A program made the position numbers and the translations under genes. From a bacterium (lineage in GTDB: Bacteria > JAMCPX01): a DNA stretch of 8,821 nt. This document shows, piece after piece, positions 5,298-8,821 of the stretch. Every line of letters begins with the position of its first letter. Position 1 is the first letter of the stretch. Where the stretch lies: the NCBI GenBank assembly GCA_021815065.1, contig JAKAHI010000038.1, positions 1 to 8,821 of the forward strand. Direction: 5' to 3'. The notes under the pieces are model-generated. The model saw only the letters and a program-made list of their open reading frames with translations. It was not told the origin of the DNA and did no database searches.

Positions 5298-6509
5298 TTA
5301 CACGCCTTCTTTGCCGACTATGGCTATGCTGACAACGTTCATGAAAGGAAAACCTCCGAGGTTATGCGTAAGCCCGAGTTTTGGATCCTTGAGCTGCCGC
5401 TGATCCGCCCTTCCATGAAGCTGCAAATACATTTCGTAAAGCATGCGCAGACCCGAAGCTCCAATCGGATGTCCGAAACATTTCAGTCCGCCGTCCACCT
5501 GTGCGGGAACGCCTCCGCCTCTCAGATCGAAAAATCCGTCGAGCACGTCTTTGGGCGCACCGCCCCGCGGCGATATACCGAGGTCTTCATACGTGATAAG
5601 CTCTGTGATGGAAAAACAATCATGCAGTTCCATCATGCTGATCTCTTTTCTGGGATCCTTGATTCCTGCTTCCTTGTACGCAACAACGCTCGCCTTGGAT
5701 GTACTGACAAAATACGTGCTGTCCCATTCATTGAACTGCACCTCTTCACCGTTGCTCAGTGCCAGCTGCAGGGCCTTTACCGTCACGAGATCTTTTTTGC
5801 CGAGTTTTTTCGCAATCTCCGGCGTTGTAACGATTGCAGCAGCAGCGCCGTCACTTACACCGCAGCAGTCATACAGTCCGAGCGGATGTGCCACCATGGG
5901 CGAGGATATGGCCTGGTCTTCGGTTATCGGAGTCCGGAGATGGGCCTTTGGATTCAGCGCGCCGTTCGCATGGCTCTTCACCGAAACATGCGCTAGCACA
6001 CGTTTTAAGTCGTCTATAGAATACTTGTACTTGGCGGCGTATGCCGTTGCAAGCTGGGCAAAGGCACCCGGTGCGGTAAGGTTCGGCATCCATAACCAGT
6101 TGAGCGACCCGCTGTTTGACCCTGAGTTCGGAAGCCCTCCGTATCCTATGTCTTTCAATTTTTCCACACCAAGCGCGAGTGCGATATCGCAGGCGCCCGA
6201 TGCGACTGCATAAACCGCTCCCCTGAATGCCTCGGTCCCGCTTGCGCAGAAGTTTTCAACCCGTGTTGCAGGGATATTCGGGAGCCGCAGGGTGAGTGAA
6301 AGCGGGAGTGCGCTTTTGCCGATGTGTATTTCCTCGAAACAATCGCTGAGCCACGCTGCCTGGATCTGGTTCTTCTCTATGCCTGCATCTGCAATGGCCT
6401 CTTCAAACGCCTCGACCATGAGGTCTTCGGCTCCGGCATCCCACCGCTCGCCGAACTTGGTACAACCCATTCCTATTATTGCCACTTTATCTTTAATGCC
6501 TGTTGACAT
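5298..6509 (-). CDS. Thiolase family protein (SCP-x/archaeal acetoacetyl-CoA thiolase type)
   Basis: A 403-residue thiolase. The start is ATG at 6509, seven bases after AAAGGAGA; the longer in-frame reading would overlap the upstream gene and add non-thiolase sequence. Thiolases condense or cleave acyl-CoAs through a cysteine nucleophile. Here the nucleophile is Cys88 in FCASGTEAF (87-95). His296 in ELHDCFS and His347 in CFGHPIGASG are the other expected active-site residues. The usual second cysteine near the C-terminus is absent: the corresponding motif reads THNLGG (381-386). This pattern and the length fit the SCP-x/archaeal branch, whose members work with DUF35 proteins, for example BbsB with BbsA in anaerobic toluene degradation, or the archaeal thiolase/HMG-CoA synthase complex. 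The upstream gene, 16 nt away on the same strand, carries such a DUF35 domain. The substrate cannot be read from the sequence. Confidence 0.92.
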   Translation of the reverse strand: MSTGIKDKVAIIGMGCTKFGERWDAGAEDLMVEAFEEAIADAGIEKNQIQAAWLSDCFEEIHIGKSALPLSLTLRLPNIPATRVENFCASGTEAFRGAVYAVASGACDIALALGVEKLKDIGYGGLPNSGSNSGSLNWLWMPNLTAPGAFAQLATAYAAKYKYSIDDLKRVLAHVSVKSHANGALNPKAHLRTPITEDQAISSPMVAHPLGLYDCCGVSDGAAAAIVTTPEIAKKLGKKDLVTVKALQLALSNGEEVQFNEWDSTYFVSTSKASVVAYKEAGIKDPRKEISMMELHDCFSITELITYEDLGISPRGGAPKDVLDGFFDLRGGGVPAQVDGGLKCFGHPIGASGLRMLYEMYLQLHGRADQRQLKDPKLGLTHNLGGFPFMNVVSIAIVGKEGV

Positions 6510-6525
6510 ATTTTTCTCCTTTAAC

Positions 6526-7971
6526 CTACTTGAGGATTGCCTTCCAGAAATAGCCGGTAAACCCGCGGTCCTTGTCATAGTATTTTTTTCTGAATGAAAG
6601 CTTCATGGTCTGACCGACCTGGACATTCTCGAGATCGCAGTCCGTAAAATCAAGCAGCGTTCTGCCGCCGCCGTCGAATTGCACCATGCCGTACAGAACA
6701 GGCGGCTCTACGGAGACTGCAAGATAGTCCCCGGTAAAGGACATAACCTTTGCCTCCTTATCCGAAAACTCATAATCCTCCTGCGTATGGAATGCGTTGC
6801 ATTTTGGATTTACGCAAACGTTTGTTTTGGGGTATTGCAGGGTACCGCATTTTTTACATTTCCCGCCCACAAAACCCAGTATCATCTTTTTGTTGCGCCA
6901 GAGGGTCGTGAGTGCGGTCTGCGTTGCGGCTTCGGCCCGTATGCCGGTTTCCGCATTTATAAGATCATTGAACTTCAGGAACTTCGCGTAACTCGCCTCT
7001 TCTTTTCTATTCTCGAGCGAGCCTTTAACACCTCTTCTTGGAGCCAACTTCGTAATATGCTCCGTGACCTCGAACAAGAGCGCATCGCTGCCCTGTCCGA
7101 AGCTTGCGACAACGATTTTGTCTCCGGGTTTCGACTGTTCAAGCGCAGCCGTAAGCATGAGCAGCGGATGTGCTGAACCTGTTTCACCGGTAACCTCATG
7201 CATATTATCCACGACTTGTTCCTTTGATGCCCCTATTTTTTTTGCTATACCTTTGTGTTCCCGGGATATAAAACACGGATAGACAACCTTTGCGACATCC
7301 TTTATCGATATCCCGTACTTTTTAAAAAGCCCGTTGATGGCCTGCGGGATGATCTTTGCGTAACCTTCGTCCCGGATCCATCTTTCTTCCCATGTATAGT
7401 CGAATTTCTGTGATTCACCTCTATAGTGGTCCACAAAGTCGAGTGACAGGGAGAACGAGCCTTTATACTCCGCTATGACATTCTCGTTGCCGAGAAGAAG
7501 GGACGCTGAACCGTCTCCGAACCACATTTCATAAAAACTTGCAGACTTTGTTCTCCGGTGATCCGAGGCGGCCACCAGGACGTTCTTTTTTTCACCGCTC
7601 TTCAGGGATTCCACTGCGGAAATCAACGCTGTTGTACCGGATTTTAAAGAAGATGCAAAATCCGCGGTAACGATATCCTCCCGCAGATTGAGTGCCGTTG
7701 CAAGGATGCCCGCATTCTGGCGGTCTGCAAACGGGGGAGTTGTGGTTGCAAGGAAAATCCCGTCAATCTTTGATTTATCAAACCCGGAAATACAGTCCCT
7801 GGCAGATGCTACCGCCATGGTCAGACTGTCCTCGTCCCAGTTGCACATTGAACGCTCTCCGTTGGCAACCATCATCAACGCAGGTATGTACCATCCCATT
7901 TCCTGAATGACCGACATCCTGTTCAACCTTCGCCTTGGCACGTAACCGCCGTACGAAACTATACCGACCAT
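6526..7971 (-). CDS. HMG-CoA-synthase-like protein fused to a DUF35 zinc-ribbon/OB domain
   Basis: A 481-residue two-domain protein. Residues 1-305 have the HMG-CoA synthase/KAS III thiolase fold: IVSYGGYVPRRRL (4-15), ATTTPPFADRQNA (75-87), FASSLKSGTTAL (105-116), FGDGSASLLLG (151-161), VTGETGSAHPLLMLTAAL (260-277) and KPGDKIVVASFGQGSDALLF (281-300). Residues 360-481 are DUF35: a zinc ribbon with CKKC (372-375) and CVNPKC (386-391), then an OB-fold. In true HMG-CoA synthases a Glu, Cys and His do the catalysis. Here the Glu position reads Thr77, the Cys position falls in SSLKSGT without any cysteine, and YPCFISREH stands where the His-containing motif belongs. The domain may thus be non-catalytic or use other chemistry. 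A strong AAGGAGG lies before the ATG at 7971. First gene of the operon with the thiolase; a joint complex is likely, with DUF35 acting as the bridge in cis. Confidence 0.88.
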   Translation of the reverse strand: MVGIVSYGGYVPRRRLNRMSVIQEMGWYIPALMMVANGERSMCNWDEDSLTMAVASARDCISGFDKSKIDGIFLATTTPPFADRQNAGILATALNLREDIVTADFASSLKSGTTALISAVESLKSGEKKNVLVAASDHRRTKSASFYEMWFGDGSASLLLGNENVIAEYKGSFSLSLDFVDHYRGESQKFDYTWEERWIRDEGYAKIIPQAINGLFKKYGISIKDVAKVVYPCFISREHKGIAKKIGASKEQVVDNMHEVTGETGSAHPLLMLTAALEQSKPGDKIVVASFGQGSDALLFEVTEHITKLAPRRGVKGSLENRKEEASYAKFLKFNDLINAETGIRAEAATQTALTTLWRNKKMILGFVGGKCKKCGTLQYPKTNVCVNPKCNAFHTQEDYEFSDKEAKVMSFTGDYLAVSVEPPVLYGMVQFDGGGRTLLDFTDCDLENVQVGQTMKLSFRKKYYDKDRGFTGYFWKAILK

Positions 7972-8004
7972 TGTTTGCCTCCTTATCCTGAAATAGAGCT
8001 TATT

Positions 8005-8018
8005 TTTTGTATATCGTA
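8005..8018. promoter_or_regulatory. Degenerate copy of the 14-bp palindrome near the minus-strand start site
   Basis: TTTTGTATATCGTA matches the palindrome TATTGTATACAATA (8116-8129) at 10 of 14 positions and lies around the expected transcription start (about 8015) of the HMGCS-like/thiolase operon. It could be a weaker site for the same regulator. The match is modest in an AT-rich stretch, so chance is possible. Confidence 0.2.
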
Positions 8019-8021
8019 TGC

Positions 8022-8050
8022 ATTTAAGCTTTCTTTGATTATAATGTCAA
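8022..8050 (-). promoter_or_regulatory. Sigma70-type promoter for the HMGCS-like/thiolase operon
   Basis: On the minus strand a consensus -35 box TTGACA (8050-8045) is followed, after 17 bp, by TTAAAT (8027-8022), four of six matches to the -10 consensus. Transcription would start near 8015 and give a leader of about 44 nt before the ATG at 7971. The -35 box lies within the left arm of the 11-bp inverted repeat. Confidence 0.5.
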
Positions 8051-8097
8051 CTAATTTAACGGCACAAAGCGTACCTTAAGTATGGTATTAGTTGACA
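8045..8097. promoter_or_regulatory. Perfect 11-bp inverted repeat carrying both divergent -35 boxes
   Basis: TGTCAACTAAT (8045-8055) and ATTAGTTGACA (8087-8097) are exact reverse complements separated by 31 bp. Each arm contains TTGACA pointing outward, the -35 box of one divergent promoter, plus the identical extension ATTAG behind it. Centre-to-centre distance is 42 bp, about four helical turns, so proteins bound to both arms would face the same side. Likely paired operator sites; the regulator is unknown. Confidence 0.55.
8072..8087. promoter_or_regulatory. Imperfect 16-bp palindrome between the divergent promoters
   Basis: The pattern TACCNTANNTANGGTA (six of eight base pairs symmetric) occupies the right half of the spacer between the two 11-bp arms. 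It could be an additional operator site. Evidence is symmetry alone. Confidence 0.25.
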
Positions 8098-8119
8098 CTG
8101 AATTTTACGGATGTATATT
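8092..8119 (+). promoter_or_regulatory. Sigma70-type promoter for citrate synthase
   Basis: A consensus -35 box TTGACA (8092-8097), 16-bp spacer and TATATT (8114-8119, five of six -10 matches) predict a start near 8126 and a leader of about 26 nt that contains AAAGGAG before the ATG at 8152. Its -35 lies in the right arm of the inverted repeat and its -10 overlaps the 14-bp palindrome. Confidence 0.6.
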
Positions 8120-8129
8120 GTATACAATA
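8116..8129. promoter_or_regulatory. Perfect 14-bp palindrome over the -10/start site of the citrate synthase promoter
   Basis: TATTGTATACAATA is its own reverse complement across all 14 bases. It covers the end of the -10 box and the predicted transcription start, a classic repressor operator position. The ATTG-N4-CAAT layout is like sites reported for some GntR-type regulators (for example Caulobacter VanR, ATTGGATCCAAT). The family assignment is inference, since no regulator gene is in the window. Confidence 0.5.
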
Positions 8130-8151
8130 AAAAACTGAAAGGAGAAAACAT

Positions 8152-8821
8152 ATGGGCAAACTCAAGGACAAATTATCAAAGCTTATCCCATCATGGAGAG
8201 AAGATGTTACCAAGCTGACAAAAGAGCACGGAAAGGTAAAATTTGACGAGGTTATCATAGATCAGGTTACCGGAGGAATGAGAGATATCAAATCAATGGT
8301 CTGCGAAACATCGTATCTCGATCCGCAGGAAGGTATCCGTTTTCGCAATTATACCATACCCGAGGTGCGCGAAAAACTGCCGAAGCCGGATGCCAACAGC
8401 GAAGCATATCCTACGGGCCTATGGTACCTGCTGCTGACCGGAGAGATACCGACAAAAGATGATGTTATGGACATAGAGAATGAATTCAAAGCACGGTCCG
8501 CGGTTCCCCAGTATGTTTTCGACGTTATCAGAGCAATGCCCGCTGACACACATCCCATGACCCAGTTTTCAACCGCAATACTCGTCATGCAGAGAGAATC
8601 TCTTTTTGCAAAAAGATACAGTAAGGGTATGAAAAAAACAGAATACTGGGAGCCTATGCTTGAAGACTCCATGAATCTGCTGGCAAAGCTGCCGACAATA
8701 GCCGCATACATTTACCGGCACATCTATAAAGGCGACACCTTTATAAAGGCCGACCCTGCTCTTGACTGGGGAGCGAATTTCGCTCACATGATGGGCGTGG
8801 ACAATCCGGAGTACAAAAACC
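8152..8821 (+). CDS. Citrate synthase, eukaryote-like type I, N-terminal part (runs off window)
   Basis: ATG at 8152, seven bases after AAAGGAG, opens a frame that stays open for 223 codons to the window edge. It begins MGKLKDKLSKLIPSWRED and includes VTGGMRDIKSMVCETSYLD, EGIRFRNYTIPE, EAYPTGLWYLLLTGEIPT, PMTQFSTAI and, at the edge, ALDWGANFAHMMG. These are the landmarks of mitochondrial-type citrate synthases (compare GMRG...G..FRG.SIPE, PTGLFWLLVTGEIP and DWSHNFTNMLG in animals), a type also found in Geobacter and relatives. The enzyme condenses oxaloacetate and acetyl-CoA, entering the TCA cycle. The catalytic His and Asp residues lie beyond the window, so completeness cannot be judged; roughly half of the usual 430-450 residues is present. 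Divergent from the thiolase operon across a shared regulatory region. Confidence 0.92.
   Translation, partial: MGKLKDKLSKLIPSWREDVTKLTKEHGKVKFDEVIIDQVTGGMRDIKSMVCETSYLDPQEGIRFRNYTIPEVREKLPKPDANSEAYPTGLWYLLLTGEIPTKDDVMDIENEFKARSAVPQYVFDVIRAMPADTHPMTQFSTAILVMQRESLFAKRYSKGMKKTEYWEPMLEDSMNLLAKLPTIAAYIYRHIYKGDTFIKADPALDWGANFAHMMGVDNPEYKN

Noticed and set aside
5277..6213. Long plus-strand open frames of 239 and 256 codons
   Set aside because: They lie antisense to the thiolase gene, whose motifs (CASGTEAF, GHPIGASG) and strong SD are clear; their translations resemble no family.
8349..8787. Minus-strand frames at the right edge
   Set aside because: They are antisense to a citrate synthase frame with unmistakable family motifs.
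128..8821. CRISPR arrays, tRNA, rRNA and riboswitch candidates
   Set aside because: No regularly spaced repeats, no cloverleaf with CCA-type end and no recognisable riboswitch core was seen on either strand by reading; no software search was possible.

Overview
The window looks like a chromosomal segment of a Gram-negative, deltaproteobacterial-type organism (Desulfobacterota in the broad sense). The clues are a citrate synthase of the eukaryote-like type known from Geobacter and relatives, a membrane Ser/Thr kinase with a PEGA ectodomain in a TPR/PEGA gene cluster, strong AAGGAGG ribosome-binding sites and moderate G+C. This assignment is inference; no rRNA, tRNA or phylogenetic marker is present.

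Layout. At the left edge is the last 41 codons of an aldo/keto reductase (+, 2-127). Convergent to it is a tightly packed four-gene minus-strand operon, read from 4562 down to 258. In order it encodes an exported PEGA-domain protein, a membrane-anchored TPR protein, a DUF192 protein and a transmembrane Ser/Thr kinase with a C-terminal PEGA domain. The last three junctions are a 4-nt gap, a 47-nt overlap and a 38-nt overlap. The operon is bracketed by two copies of a 60-bp sequence in inverted orientation (223-282 and 4625-4684, 53 of 60 identical). The left copy includes the last codons and the stop of the kinase gene. Next comes a small minus-strand protein with a CC-G-GGC motif that I do not recognise (4768-5127), then a short intergenic stretch with a 10-bp tandem repeat and a GC-rich hairpin.

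Right half. A two-gene minus-strand operon encodes an HMG-CoA-synthase-like protein fused to a DUF35 zinc-ribbon/OB domain (6526-7971) and a thiolase (5298-6509). Archaeal thiolase, HMG-CoA synthase and DUF35 proteins form one complex, so the pair probably works as a unit. However, the synthase-like domain seems to have lost its whole catalytic triad. Divergent from it is the first half of a citrate synthase gene (+, 8152 to the window edge). The 180-bp divergent intergenic region holds two sigma70-type promoters whose -35 boxes lie inside a perfect 11-bp inverted repeat, plus a perfect 14-bp palindrome over the -10/start site of the citrate synthase promoter. This suggests coordinated regulation of the acyl-CoA genes and citrate synthase.

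Most interesting points: the inverted-repeat-bracketed kinase/PEGA/TPR/DUF192 module, the triad-less HMGCS-DUF35 fusion beside an intact thiolase nucleophile, and the layered operator architecture at 8005-8129.
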